A DNA stretch of 64,000 nt from Heliocidaris tuberculata (GCA_025618425.1 CM046847.1:5176759-5240758), one strand, 5' to 3'. Positions 39,001-44,227 are shown, counted from the stretch's first letter. Made by a program: numbers and translations. Notes: generated from the letters alone by a model not told the origin.

Positions 39001-40178
39001 TGATACTGACGTTGTCTCACTATCCGTCTCATCTGGACAGCTTTCAGTTAAGCTAATGAAGTACTCCTGCCAGTCAAACAAGAAACCAGGAGTTTTGACA
39101 GCACAAAGTAATTTGGAGTTAGCTGTAAGGAAATGAAGTGTTCTGATCGCGACTGGACGTGACCTTTCCTTTGCCAAAATGGTCAGTAGACGATTGCACG
39201 TGTAGGGTATACAAGAGAGGACAGCCCCCTGTGTGTCTAAAAATGGGCTATGCTGTGCTGTCGGACTGGATGATTCTGATGATGGCACGGAGGATGTGAA
39301 CGAAAAACGTTCAAACAATACCGTAGGTCTTGCTAGCAGTCTGTTGAACTCTTCCATTCCGCGTCCTACATTAAACAAGAGTTCTTGTGACATGGAACTT
39401 GCATGGTTGAACGCTAGCACCCGAATACCTGTGTATATTAGTCTATGTAGCCACAACAGGACAGAGTCTCTCCAGTAATAGAGCGTGTTGCTCATATTCA
39501 TAAAGTCTGAGCGGAGTTGTGGCAGAAGCAATTGCAGCCATTTGTCTGAGTGCAGCTGATGTTGGATTGAAGACCAGTCATTGAGCTGTGTCCGTAAATG
39601 TTCACATAAACTTGGCAAGTACTCTAGTTTTGTGGTTGGGTCTGAACATTCACAAGCCTCTAAGGATTTCAAGGTATTCTGTTCAGCCAGAACCAAACCC
39701 TGGAGTGTAGTCACCAATTCTCGCAACTGCGATGCCCGGTACATGCAGTCTCTGATAAGCTGTAGACGCGCCCTCCGCACCAAAAGCTCATGCAGATCTG
39801 AATAATGATGTGCTATTGACACACTGTACTTGTTGTGAATGAATGCCGAAGAAACCCTTCCACGGGTACGAAGGCATGGTCTGTTCTGTGGCTTCAAGAG
39901 CTCAAAGCATTCCTCTAGGATTTGTACACTATGTGAGATTTCCTCCTTGGAGTACTGTGGTAGTCCTGATGGTGTACTCTGAGCTGGGGGTCTTGGTGCT
40001 GGAGCTGCTGCTGCTGCAGCAATTGTAGGTAGCAGTTCTCCCTGAGGGGTTCCTGGGGATGGTGGAGGGGTATCAAGATCAAGGGCCGGTGTACCATGGA
40101 GGACTTGGAGGGGTGGTAAGCGCCGCACAGGAGGTTCCACCATCGTGCCACCAGGATCCATTTTGTTATGACATCAAT
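741..40178 (-). CDS. CCDC142: CCDC142-like protein gene, six coding exons (joined model)
   Basis: Joined model on the minus strand: 40161-38475, 32572-32477, 30362-30186, 2425-2229, 1276-1097, 791-741. Every junction has an AG acceptor and GT donor, and phases match (1,1,1,0,0). The total is 2388 bp, giving 795 aa plus stop. Layout: Pro/Ala-rich disordered head (residues 1-70, six Ala at 48-53), a mainly helical, Leu-rich body from about residue 72 (LQLIRDCMYRASQLRELV near 133-150), a Ser-rich linker (about 458-486) ending in KSVRW, then a helical C-terminal part made by the small exons (LQLRTGLAAWDR; FLLISYGDLR). This matches my memory of the coiled-coil domain-containing protein 142 family in length (human is about 750 aa) and order, but I could not align it. 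The biochemical function of the family is not known to me. The last exon is the weakest part. Intron 3 is 27.8 kb and packed with repeats. Confidence 0.62.
1097..1276 (-). CDS. CCDC142: CCDC142-like, fifth coding exon (180 bp)
   Basis: Acceptor TTTCTACTCCCAG precedes 1276 and donor CTACAA|GTAAGA follows 1097. Phase 0 at both ends gives 60 residues: VVNDHAMATLKLLPALRSAL, a Pro/Gln-containing loop, then a helix ending LHHKLNAELSRLQ. Phase and content fit directly behind exon 4 (GDLR|VVND). Confidence 0.77.
1716..1861. mobile_element. Foldback MITE, family GGGCCCTGTTTCATAAAACTT
   Basis: About 146 bp with terminal inverted repeats: CGTTTCATAAAACTTGTTAT at the left and its reverse complement (AACAAGTTTTATGAAACAGG) at the right. 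Related copies lie at 9833-9979 and 22130-22254. No coding capacity. Confidence 0.72.
1862..1995 (-). mobile_element. Possible tRNA-derived SINE remnant
   Basis: Read on the minus strand from 1990, GGTGTCATGGTATAGTGGTT resembles a tRNA-like SINE head with an A box. The B box is degraded. It abuts the MITE at 1716-1861. Confidence 0.35.
2229..2425 (-). CDS. CCDC142: CCDC142-like, fourth coding exon (197 bp)
   Basis: Acceptor CTCCATCCATCCAG precedes 2425 and donor CTGAGG|GTGAGT follows 2229. The first two bases complete the Gly codon begun by exon 3, and the exon ends in phase 0. It encodes 65 residues: KNGLNFLIHGVQAQVSHCQA, then a helical Trp/Leu-rich stretch (WCQLKSQDFLANW) and FLLISYGDLR. 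The intron just downstream starts with a 24-base poly-C tract on the plus strand (about 2176-2200). An extra exon inside the long intron 3 cannot be excluded, but none is needed for phase. Confidence 0.78.
2488..2815. repeat. Diverged tandem repeat, unit about 75 bp
   Basis: About four units share the order TTTTATCTTTTAGTACTTT, AGAATTCTACT, GGAAAATGTGCATG with many substitutions and small indels. Located just inside intron 3 beyond exon 4. Confidence 0.55.
2965..3296. mobile_element. Foldback element, 'TTCCGAAGGTTC' family, copy 1
   Basis: Built of repeated short phrases (CGAAGGTTCRTAATTCCGAA) in one orientation on the left and inverted on the right, so the whole element can fold. The ends carry CGTTTTTCC and an inverted GGAAAAAYG followed by a run of C. 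Other copies are at 9150-9535 and 19186-19410. Confidence 0.68.
3646..3839. mobile_element. MITE with GGCCCAAATTC termini
   Basis: The left end GGCCCAAATTCTCATGG and right end GAATTCGGGCC are inverted repeats. Subterminal GGTTTAAACC palindromes lie on both sides of an AT-rich centre. About 194 bp, non-coding. Confidence 0.6.
3840..6138. other. Intron 3 sequence with CT microsatellites
   Basis: No gene seen. (CT)n tracts lie at about 4808-4838 and 4978-5015. A GC-richer, apparently single-copy patch lies at about 4240-4510 with no usable open frame or splice-site set. The rest is AT-rich without structure I can name. Confidence 0.5.
6139..6290. repeat. Fragment of the GTTGAGTTCTGG repeat family
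   Basis: Carries AAAGTTGAGTTCTGG and AAGCAATTGGGAAAGGTTGAT, terminal and subterminal phrases of the elements at 11758 and 17328, with the centre deleted. Confidence 0.5.
6600..7190. repeat. Diverged G-rich tandem repeat, unit about 135 bp
   Basis: Four units begin near CAGTATTTCTCCCAGG (about 6640, 6779, 6902, 7046), run through purine-rich GGGAGGGATGG tracts and end with TCTTGGATCTTTTAAAC. Intron 3. Confidence 0.6.
7191..9149. other. Intron 3 sequence without recognised genes
   Basis: AT-rich, with a purine-rich patch at about 7960-8035 and a poly-C run near 8265. A less AT-rich single-copy patch at about 8500-8710 is notable only for composition. Confidence 0.4.
9150..9535. mobile_element. 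Foldback element, 'TTCCGAAGGTTC' family, copy 2
   Basis: Begins GGGGTACTCGTTTTTCCGAA and consists of phrases like GTTCATAATTCTGAAAATGA that reappear inverted in the right half (GAACCTTTGGAAATATGAAC). Same family as 2965-3296. Confidence 0.68.
9833..9979. mobile_element. Foldback MITE, family GGGCCCTGTTTCATAAAACTT, copy 2
   Basis: Left end GGGCCCTGTTTCATAAAACT, right end TTGATAACAAGTTTTTTTAA then ACGAGCCCC. Same size and order as the copy at 1716-1861. Confidence 0.7.
9980..11384. other. Intron 3 sequence; one MITE-like segment at 10340-10572
   Basis: A segment at 10340-10572 has short inverted ends (TGCAGTGGC and GCCACTGCA) enclosing C-rich tracts, suggesting a decayed MITE. TACATGTACATGTACATG occurs at about 11090-11106. 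No exon found. Confidence 0.4.
11385..11692. mobile_element. Remnant of a pogo/Tigger-like DNA element
   Basis: Repeated CCGGCC phrases lead to a right terminus GGATAAACGAGGTCGGACTG, close in style to the termini of Tigger/pogo elements. The left terminus is not recognisable and there is no transposase frame. Confidence 0.45.
11758..12140. mobile_element. TTAA-flanked MITE, 'GTTGAGTTCTGG' family, copy 1
   Basis: Begins TTAAAGAGAAGGTCAAGTTC and ends with the imperfect inverse ACTCAACTCTCTTT. The interior (CGGGCCGAACATTCATGCC, CACATTCGAAATATGACAAG) matches the copy at 17328-17715. Confidence 0.62.
12532..12947. mobile_element. TTAA-flanked MITE, 'TTAACCCTTTC' family, copy 1
   Basis: Starts TTAACCCTTTCAAGACAATT and ends TGTCATGAAAGGGTTAA, inverted repeats enclosed by TTAA. 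The interior holds AAACTGGCAACACATTGAGA. Copies are at 59537-59956 (full), 31838-32173 (opposite orientation, truncated) and 60-400 (decayed). Confidence 0.72.
13400..13830. repeat. Diverged tandem duplication, unit about 170 bp
   Basis: Two clear units contain AATTTCTACAAATTGCACAA / ATTTCTATAAACTGCACAAA, GTGTGGTCTAGTAATAAA and ATGAGCAATTAAATTGGCAA. A third, weaker unit follows. Confidence 0.55.
13885..14875. repeat. Diverged tandem repeat with poly-C blocks, unit about 160-185 bp
   Basis: At least six units each carry ACATCTACTGCTGATCGATC followed by a poly-C block, CC(T/C)TCC text and GGGGTAATCACTTTTGG-like sequence. Unit starts lie near 13890, 14052, 14229, 14391, 14577 and 14751. Poly-C tracts recur at the same place in most units. 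Confidence 0.65.
15160..15440. other. CpG-retaining single-copy patch in intron 3
   Basis: About 270 bp richer in GC and CpG than its surroundings (for example TAAGCGGGATCGCCTCAGG) with no repeats seen. Neither strand gives an exon with paired splice sites in an obvious protein frame. Could be a regulatory element or a fossil insertion. Confidence 0.3.
15826..16286 (+). repeat. Left arm of a long inverted duplication
   Basis: 461 bp from CAATTGTTCTTCCCCATTTG to GGTTACATGCCATTTCTCT. The reverse complement lies at 21582-22025 with only scattered differences, mainly in the (CT)n tract at about 16199-16240. Chance frames in the two arms encode the same peptides for this reason. Confidence 0.8.
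16625..16861. mobile_element. MITE-like element with CTGTGGCAGATC ends
   Basis: The left end CTGTGGCAGATCAAGG and right end CCCCGTAGATCTGCCTCTG are imperfect inverted repeats around G-rich tracts. Confidence 0.45.
17328..17715. mobile_element. TTAA-flanked MITE, 'GTTGAGTTCTGG' family, copy 2
   Basis: Begins TTAAAGAGAATGTTGAGTTC and ends CCAGAACTCTACTTTA. The interior aligns with 11758-12140 along its length (GGGCCGAACATTCATGCCAC, TCATTTTGATGATTTCAAAA). Confidence 0.62.
17863..18438. mobile_element. Long foldback MITE with AAAGGGAAATCGAACCT ends
   Basis: The left end AAAGGGAAATCGAACCTTAA and right end GGTTGGATTGCCCTTT are inverted. Inner arms also pair (GAAATCGGACAAGCAAATAA with TTCTTATTCCTTGTCCGATT). 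About 576 bp, non-coding. Confidence 0.6.
18439..19185. other. Intron 3 sequence without recognised features
   Basis: AT-rich, several TACATGTA palindromes, nothing else seen. Confidence 0.4.
19186..19410. mobile_element. Foldback element, 'TTCCGAAGGTTC' family, copy 3
   Basis: Shorter copy. Left end GTCGTTTTTCCAAAGGTTCA, right end GGAATTACGAACTTTGGAAA then AACGGGTAACCCC. Same phrase inventory as 2965 and 9150. Confidence 0.66.
20455..20960. repeat. Dispersed repeat, copy 1 (partner at 24165-24690)
   Basis: Shares with 24165-24690, in the same order, TAGTCACCTCCAAAAATC, AAAAATGCGGAATT, AAATCAAGAAATC and TTTTTGCTTATCGC. CpG-rich for this window. Overlapping frames (144 and 140 aa) on both strands are chance products, since the second copy keeps neither. 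Confidence 0.5.
21582..22025 (-). repeat. Right arm of a long inverted duplication
   Basis: Reverse complement of 15826-16286. Its tract is (GA)n of about 20 bases against about 40 in the left arm. The intervening 5.3 kb could invert by recombination between arms. Confidence 0.8.
22130..22254. mobile_element. Foldback MITE, family GGGCCCTGTTTCATAAAACTT, copy 3
   Basis: The right terminus TATAACAAGTTTTATGAAGC and the subterminal ATCAATAACAAGTTGCAATA are intact. The outer left terminus is lost. Confidence 0.6.
23365..23957. repeat. Tandem array of a 147-bp unit, four copies
   Basis: The phrase GTTTGGAAGCCCCCACCCAG begins at 23431, 23578, 23725 and 23872, an exact 147-bp spacing. Units are nearly identical (for example GCCCTATCAG changed to GCACTATCAG in the last). 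Each contains ATAAATTTGCATAAATTTGC and AATCGGAATCAAAATCCGAT. The array ends into a (GGAC)n/(AC)n microsatellite. Confidence 0.88.
23970..24090. repeat. (GGAC)n and (AC)n microsatellite with GC-rich terminus
   Basis: GGACGGACGGACGGAC is followed by a long (AC)n and then CGCGAACTTCGTTCGGCGGG, which contains a small inverted repeat (CGAACTTCGTTCG). Together with the 147-bp array this may be one composite mobile element. Confidence 0.6.
24165..24690. repeat. Dispersed repeat, copy 2
   Basis: Diverged partner of 20455-20960, matching in order from the GTAGTCACCTCAAAAAATC phrase through GCGAAAAACAAATTGGAAAA. CpG content is high (TTATCGCGCGCGAGAGCGAT). Confidence 0.5.
25745..26640. repeat. Diverged tandem repeat interrupted by a MITE
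   Basis: About five degenerate units of 100-130 bp share GAGATTGCCTTGAAGAGG / GATTGCCCTGGATAGATTAA, a G-rich block, ACTGAAGACAA and AACCTGAACTATTATGATTA. The CACTG element at 25940-26138 lies inside one unit. Confidence 0.55.
25940..26138. mobile_element. Foldback MITE with CACTGCAAAAACC termini
   Basis: 199 bp. The left end CACTGCAAAAACCAGGGTGT and right end CGCGGTTTTTGCAGTG are inverted. The arms pair over much of the length (GTGTTAATTCAACACCATCT with GATGGTGTTGAATTAACACC). CACTG-type termini are typical of Chapaev/CACTA-like DNA elements. Confidence 0.78.
26641..28617. other. Intron 3 sequence with CT-rich tract
   Basis: No gene. A pyrimidine-rich stretch at about 27560-27980 holds short (CT)n runs. 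27084-27300 is slightly GC-richer but has no exon-like splice pair. Confidence 0.4.
28618..28748. mobile_element. Foldback MITE with GAGTTGCGATTGATT arms
   Basis: 131 bp. TCTTATAAAGAGTTGCGATT at the left and AATCGCAACTCTTTATAAGA at the right are perfect inverted repeats inside GGCCC/GGGCC ends. An internal GTTGCGATCGATTCAAATC repeats the motif. A related centre lies at 49961-50095. Confidence 0.75.
30012..30165 (+). mobile_element. tRNA-derived SINE next to exon 3 donor
   Basis: A-box-like TGGTCTAGTGCA near 30023 and B box GGTTCAAATCC at 30068-30078, followed by a tRNA-unrelated body (GATGTCCTTTGGCAAGACAC) ending near GTGTAGTAAATGGCTACC. It ends about 20-25 bp from the exon 3 splice donor of the minus-strand gene. 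A fragment of the same body is at 61600-61680. Confidence 0.65.
30186..30362 (-). CDS. CCDC142: CCDC142-like, third coding exon (177 bp)
   Basis: Acceptor CTATTTGCAG precedes 30362 and donor AAAAG|GTGAGC follows 30186. Phase is 1 on both sides. It encodes 59 residues starting GMCEVLASMRSDKCLLSHLN and ending near HSVPSGPGHPK, with a Leu-rich helix (QLLQRSIVPLLCFLKSIEQH). A SINE lies on the plus strand only about 20-25 bp beyond the donor. Two decayed partial copies of the exon and its acceptor region lie 0.7 and 1.4 kb upstream. The next exon is 27.8 kb away. Confidence 0.8.
31035..31121 (-). pseudogene. Decayed tandem copy of CCDC142-like exon 3 start
   Basis: On the minus strand, ATTTACACCTCTTCGCAG|GA and then TGTGGTCTGACAAGTGTCTA match the exon 3 acceptor and coding start (ATTTACACCTATTTGCAG|GT, TGCGGTCCGACAAGTGTCTA). 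The copy carries in-frame stops and stops matching after about 60 bp. Confidence 0.6.
31122..31628. mobile_element. TTAA-flanked foldback MITE, GGGGAAGTTCACCC family
   Basis: 507 bp. TTAAAGGGGAAGTTCACCCC at the left, GGGTGAACTTCCCCTTTAA at the right. Long arms pair imperfectly throughout, including TGTGACGTCACATGCGAGCA against TGCTCGCATGTGACGTCACG. Inserted between the two relic copies of exon 3. Confidence 0.82.
31640..31835 (-). pseudogene. Second decayed copy of the exon 3 acceptor region
   Basis: On the minus strand, ACACCTCTATTGGTAGTGTG then AAGTCTAGCATCAGTGTGGT and CTACTCTCCCTCTTTAC follow the order of the true exon 3 start and its preceding intron. The AG is lost and the frame is broken. 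GAGGTGCAAATATAGTG phrases repeat further upstream. Confidence 0.55.
31838..32173. mobile_element. TTAACCCTTTC-family MITE, inverted and truncated
   Basis: Ends AATTGTCTTGAAAGGGTTAA, the inverse of the left end at 12532. The interior (CACAAAATGTGG, AAAGTTATTGAGCCAAACCA) matches inverted. The other terminus is missing. Confidence 0.65.
32477..32572 (-). CDS. CCDC142: CCDC142-like, second coding exon (96 bp)
   Basis: Acceptor CTTTTCAG precedes base 32572 and donor AGAG|GTAGGT follows base 32477. The exon is a multiple of three and keeps phase 1 on both sides. It reads EQKNRLSQGALKALHSLATS, then LQLRTGLAAWDR, an amphipathic helical stretch. It is too short to stand out as an open frame by itself and was found by matching splice phase with the first exon. 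A tRNA-derived SINE begins about 90 bp upstream, in the intron. Confidence 0.82.
32782..33321. mobile_element. DNA element with GTAAGACCCCTGTTACACAT ends, inside SINE
   Basis: 540 bp. The left end GTAAGACCCCTGTTACACAT and right end ATGTGTAACAGAGGTCTTAC are inverted repeats. Internal AAGCCGCCTC and GAGGCGGCCT phrases recur. GC- and CpG-rich compared with the surroundings. Frames on both strands (112 and 98 aa) are overlapping chance frames. Confidence 0.75.
33683..33752 (+). pseudogene. Captured first-exon-like segment, SAM-like start
   Basis: ATG at 33683 opens MADDFVVDMLQKFQMPELID then TFR and a consensus donor AGAG|GTAAGC at 33753. The pattern (V..ML..F.MPELI.TF) resembles the first helices of a SAM domain, though 23 residues are too few for a firm call. 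GC-rich 5' UTR-like sequence precedes it. An inverted partial copy (TTCCAAATGCCAGAGCTGAT, then donor GTAAGC) lies at 35165-35127 and a shorter one at 34666-34647. Likely host exon material carried by the element. Confidence 0.5.
34127..35121. mobile_element. GC-rich TIR element with internal 474-bp tandem duplication
   Basis: Termini CCGGGGGGGGGCACTC (left) and GTGAGTGCCCCCCCCCGGGG (right) are inverted. GCTTACCTC occurs at both flanks (34119-34127 and 35121-35129), an 8-9 bp target duplication as for hAT-like insertions. A unit repeats at 474-bp spacing (34194 and 34668) almost without change, including a piece of flanking exon. Minus frames of 87 and 96 aa are identical because of this duplication and look non-coding. 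Confidence 0.66.
36467..36840. repeat. Tandem duplication, unit about 203 bp
   Basis: GAGATCTGCTTTTGCAATTT begins at 36467 and 36670. Both units end in TTTTGTAACCTTTTCTTTTC. Lies in the 5.9-kb intron between coding exons 1 and 2. Confidence 0.6.
36841..38474. other. Intron 1 (coding) sequence, no further feature
   Basis: AT-rich, T-rich tracts near 36957-36985. No exon in the phase needed by the CCDC142-like gene and no repeat family recognised. Confidence 0.4.
38475..40178 (-). CDS. CCDC142: CCDC142-like, first coding exon with 17 nt of 5' UTR
   Basis: The start ATG is at 40161 in a good context (ACAAAATGG). A second in-frame ATG is codon 7. A strong acceptor (TGTCTCTGTTCAG) lies just before 40178, so transcription starts in a separate upstream exon that I could not locate. 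The open frame continues past the exon to 38332, but the coding-like sequence ends at the donor AAAG|GTAAAG after base 38475. The exon encodes residues 1-562 plus the first base of codon 563. It is the longest open frame in the window and has protein-like composition throughout. It contains all of the disordered head, most of the helical body and the Ser-rich linker with KSVRW. Confidence 0.9.
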
Positions 40179-41330
40179 CTGAACAGAGACAAAAATAGAA
40201 GAGAATAAATTAAGTTAATAAATACACACAGTTATCATACAAATACATAGAAGCATGAACTTCATGACCATTAGAAAATACATTGTACCTGTAGAGTAAA
40301 ACTTCCAATTCAAACTATACTAAAATATTGATTGGCAGGTTCAAAACATAACCAATATTCAAACATTAAAACCGGTCAAAATTACACTGCAGGACAATGG
40401 CCATCTTTATAAAAAGGTCACCTGTCAATGATGGCCACTTTGTTTCCCCGAAGGTCACTTTTACAGACAGGTTTGAATATAATGAAGAAAATGCCCATTC
40501 GCATGAATTTGTCACAACAAATACATACTATATCTGATATAAATCTCTTGCACTCACAGCAGCATATACAGTGTACCATTGCCTTCTGCACTTCCAGTGC
40601 TATGTCAAGGGTGTAAATATTAGCGCTGAGAGAGAAGCGCTCTGCCTATATTATTCATGGCTGATTAGAAAAGATCCATCACTGCATGTTCTTCCAAGAG
40701 ATGGACAGATGCCTCTAAATTGATTTGTGTGATGAAGACAACACCCTGTTTACCCTGCCCCACATTAACGGTTTTTCCCTTCGATCTACAAGCCCGACGT
40801 GGTGTAAATGATATGATGGGAATCGCCATAGCGGAAGAAGGAGAAGAAAAGATTGAAGCAAAAGTCAGTTGGGGAATGGGCAGGTGCAGAAGGGATGGAA
40901 TAAAAGAATTATTTCAGAAGATATTGACTGTACAACATTCAAAAGTGCAACATATTGCTGTGCCTGCACTGGATTTACTAGAGCAATATTAGAAGGCATT
41001 TGACAAGACTGACTACATTTGCTATTGGGCTCTAAGAAGAGAAAAATAGTGACCCGGGGAGATGCTGAAGCATGGAAGGCCACTGAGATTTTTACTTTGC
41101 TGTATGCCTTTAAAGTGAAAAGTGGAGTGGAGATGGTGCACACATGTATTGTGTGCAAGTATAAATTTGGCTGACCATGTCACCACGATAATAACACCTC
41201 ATAAAGGAAAGTGGAATAGACAAGTATGTATTATGTATTGAAGCTCATCTTCCCCCTCCCCCTTCCCCTAAATAAATACAGTGTCCACACGAATAGCACC
41301 TAAAAAAGTAAAAAAAAAGATTATTAATCA
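40179..41330. other. Upstream of the coding exon: presumed 5' UTR intron
   Basis: The AG acceptor at 40179-40180 (minus) shows this is intron. No promoter seen. A stretch near 41000-41160 (GTGGAGATGGTGCACACAT) recurs at about 61780-61800. Confidence 0.4.
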
Positions 41331-41332
41331 TC

Positions 41333-41337
<5 letters not shown>

Positions 41338-41362
<25 letters not shown>
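41338..41362. repeat. (AT)n microsatellite
   Basis: Pure AT run. A second one is at about 41530-41560. The sequences next to them (ATAATTGTAAGRAAAT) are inverted copies of each other around 41360-41530. Confidence 0.85.
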
Positions 41363-41363
<1 letters not shown>

Positions 41364-41527
41364 ATTGTAAGGAAATAACATATACAACAGCTTTGGCAAC
41401 TCTCGTGGAAATAATTATAATTGTAAGAAATGAAAATGAGAGAATAATGGTTGCGTAGCTTAAATCAAAGTTCCCCAGAGCTGTCCTCCCTTTTTGAATT
41501 TTTGCATTTTGCATTTTCATTTCTTAC

Positions 41528-41561
<34 letters not shown>

Positions 41562-41564
41562 TCT

Positions 41565-42279
41565 ATCCTCCAACTGTCATCGACAAGTCTTTGCAGAAGA
41601 TCTCCAGAAAAACGAGAGAGGACACATTGAAGACGAACCCCAGAAGAGGGAGTTCGAGGACACCTCTCGTTTTTACGTTTGACCATACAACTGCAACAAT
41701 ATCGTCGACGATAAGAAGAAACTTCAAGGTACTCACAGAGAACCCCTCAACCTCCACCATCTTCCAGGAACCACCCCTCACAGCCTTAAGAAGAGATCGG
41801 AGTTTAAGAGACATACTGGTGCGTTCACATCTGTGTAACCACAACCAACAGACAGAATGAGGATCTACCGCCCGTAAGAGACCCCGTTGCAAGACTTGTA
41901 GTTGCATCACTAACACCCAAGTCATTAGCAGTCACAAAGCTAGCTTCAGGGTCAATGGGTCATTTTCTTGCACTACCGAGAATCTGGTATATCGTGTACC
42001 CTCTGTGACAAATACTACATAGGAGAAACCAAACGTCGACTGGCCGATCGTGTCACCGAACATCTCTGATCCATCCGCCTCAACACAAAAGGACTTCCGA
42101 TAGCTCGTCACTTCAACCTTCCCGGACACACCACGGACAATTTCAAAGTCTGCGGGGCATTCAAGGGCACAGGAGATGATACAGACAGGAAGAAACAAGA
42201 AGAGAAAATCATCTTCCACCTTGGAACATTACATCCGTCTGGTTTAAACGTTACCTTCCGTTCATTTCAGAGTACATAG
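41565..42279 (+). pseudogene. Penelope-like retroelement 3' coding remnant (GIY-YIG)
   Basis: The plus-strand frame includes EPPLTALRRDRSLRDILVRS then RKRPRCKTC, the spacer typical between reverse transcriptase and endonuclease in Penelope-like elements. After a frame change near 41995 comes CDKYYIGETKRRLADRVTEH, SIRLNTKGLPIARHFNLPGH and a final stop at 42277. This is the GIY-YIG nuclease module with its YIG, Arg and Glu-His positions. In-frame stops at 41858 (TGA) and near 42068 (TGA) and the frameshift make it dead. The reverse transcriptase is absent (5' truncation). Confidence 0.75.
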
Positions 42280-42519
42280 AACTTTGTTCTACTTTTTTCT
42301 TTCTTCTCTCTTCCTTGTTCTCTTTTTTTCATTTTCTGCTCCCCTCTTTTTTTCTCCTTTCTTCTTACTTCTCTCTCTCTTTCCCTCTCTCTATCTTGAC
42401 ATGTTTATTTAAGTCCCTTCTCTTTTCTTTTCATTTTCTTTTCTTTTTCCTTTCCTTCCCTCTGCCTCTTTATGACGTTTTAATACTTCATCTTCCCTCT
42501 CGTCTGTCTTAGCTTTCCT

Positions 42520-42960
42520 CACCTTGGTTATGTTAGAACCCTTGGAGCTCTTTGCGCTTCACTTTTTGTCCCTTTGCTTCTTTATGACGTCTTTTACGTC
42601 ATCCCCCTCTCTCACTCTCTCTCGATCTCTTGATCTCTCTCCCCTCTCAACTTTCTTGCCATGGTTGCGTCAGTATCCATGTTTTTGTGCGCTTTTAAGC
42701 TTCTCGCTCTCTTGTTTTCTTTTTTCTTTTCTTTATGACGTTTTATCACGTCATTCTCTCTCTCTCTCTCCTCCCTCAGCTTTCTCTACCATGGTTGCGC
42801 TAGTATCCATGGTTTTGTGCGCCTTTACGTTTCTCCCTTTCTTGTTTTCTTTTGTTTTCTTTTATTTATGACGTTTTATTACGTCATTCTCTCTCTTTCT
42901 CTGTCCTCCCTCAGCTTTCTCTACCATGGTTGCTCTAGTATCCATGGAGCTTTTTGCATT
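42520..42960 (+). repeat. Tandem repeats in Penelope-like 3' UTR, unit about 130 bp
   Basis: Four units start near CTTGGTT/CCATGGTTGCG (about 42525, 42660, 42791, 42924) and contain TTTATGACGTTTTATTACGT then CATTCTCTCTCTC. ATGACGT and ACGTCAT face each other in each unit. Long pyrimidine-rich frames here are simple-sequence translations. Confidence 0.68.
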
Positions 42961-43002
42961 TTAGCACTTCAAGCTCTTTTGTTGATACTTAATAAATTTT
43001 CA

Positions 43003-43050
43003 TCATTTCCTGATGAAGGCCTATGGCCGAAAAATTTGAAAAATTTTCAG
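43003..43050 (+). ncRNA. Hammerhead-ribozyme-like core in Penelope-like 3' end
   Basis: CTGATGA (43010-43016), stem II GGCC-TAT-GGCC (43018-43028) and GAAA (43029-43032) appear in the exact hammerhead order. An AAATTT-GAA-AAATTT hairpin then fits stem III. Penelope-like elements are known to carry hammerhead motifs. I do not see a good stem I from the flanks, so it may be decayed or need another strand. Confidence 0.45.
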
Positions 43051-43125
43051 TCTCACGGAATCTTTTATTTGTCTTCTACACCTCATCTAACTACGATTCC
43101 GAAACAGAACTCTTATTTTTTGTTA

Positions 43126-43128
<3 letters not shown>

Positions 43129-43199
<71 letters not shown>

Positions 43200-43209
43200 A
43201 TATATATAT
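43129..43209. repeat. (AT)n microsatellite, about 80 bp
   Basis: Nearly pure AT run between the Penelope-like 3' end and the LTR-like element. A frame through it encodes only YIYIYI. Confidence 0.9.
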
Positions 43210-44227
43210 TGTCACGAAAATGGATTAATTTCGTGTATAATTATGCCGAGAATCAAGAAAATCACTTGTCTTAGTTCATTTTGCAGAAAGCATTGTCGTA
43301 GATGGCGTTATTTCAGTCAAATAGACAGTGTTAGTCACGTGGTAGTAAGACGTTTCAGATAGGTGTCCAGTATGCATGTTTTTAGATAGTTTTGATCTAA
43401 TAATTGTTTACCAAGGAGTTTTACTTACTTTGTTGTATTAAATTATTAAGCAAAGAAAATGCTTTAAGTAGATGTATGACTCATCTGGTTTAGACAATGC
43501 TAACCTGAGTAATTAATTATTGTTTGTGCATCCTTGTATAAATCGTTCACTAAAACATTTGTATACATGATAAATGCATAAGTAGTACTGAACTCACCGC
43601 GGTCGAAGGACTTAGGCTGGTGTCTGAAGAAATACTGTAGCTCACGGAGCTCATTGCACTTGTACATGATTCAGGCAAAATTTGGTTTGTAAACCAATAA
43701 ATTTTGTGCAAACTAAATGATTAAAATGATTGTTTGCACATCTGCCCATTGTTAAACCTGGGATGGATTTCTAGTCTCAGGCTACGACCGTGGGTAGAAT
43801 TGAGTGTTTTTGGTCCTTTGCACTCCAGCAAAAGACGATATACCAGGGTTGCCTCTTTGGTTGGTCCTGAATTTGGACGTTGGTCTGGTCGGATCTGGTA
43901 GTCTGGTCGTCTACTGCAGACCTGGTAGTGGTTTGGCCGTATGCATGCAGACTGCTGCGCCTGATGGTAGTTCACAAGCAGACAAGTGGTCGTCTGGCGG
44001 TGTATCTACAAGCAGGCTGGTCGTCGTCTGGTGGCGTACTACAGACCTGAGAGCATTTGGTAGTTATCATCCGGAGTCGAAGAACAGGACCAGAAGAGTG
44101 GTGCCAAAGTCAACTGGGGCAGTATACCTCTAGAAATTTAGAAGCCCGACTTGATAGCCTACCAGCAGCAGGCATCCTGACAAGATTGGTTGCTGGACAG
44201 CTAAGACTAGTCCCCGGTTTCGTCACA
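43210..44227. mobile_element. Probable solo LTR
   Basis: 1018 bp beginning TGTCACGAAAATGG and ending CCCGGTTTCGTCACA, so TG...CA with a short inverted repeat at the ends. ATAT flanks both sides (in the AT tract, so weak as a target duplication). Contains AATAAA near 43700 and a GC-richer, repeat-like right half (TGGTCGTCTGGCGG, TGGTCGTCGTCTGGTGG). No internal retroviral-type coding region adjoins it. Confidence 0.5.

Noticed and set aside
41338..41560. Inverted ATAATTGTAAG segments as a MITE
   Set aside because: The inverted similarity is short and tied to AT tracts, so it is too weak to call an element.
42817..43362. 181-aa plus-strand frame
   Set aside because: It runs through CT-rich repeats and an (AT)n tract (YIYIYI), so it is simple-sequence translation.
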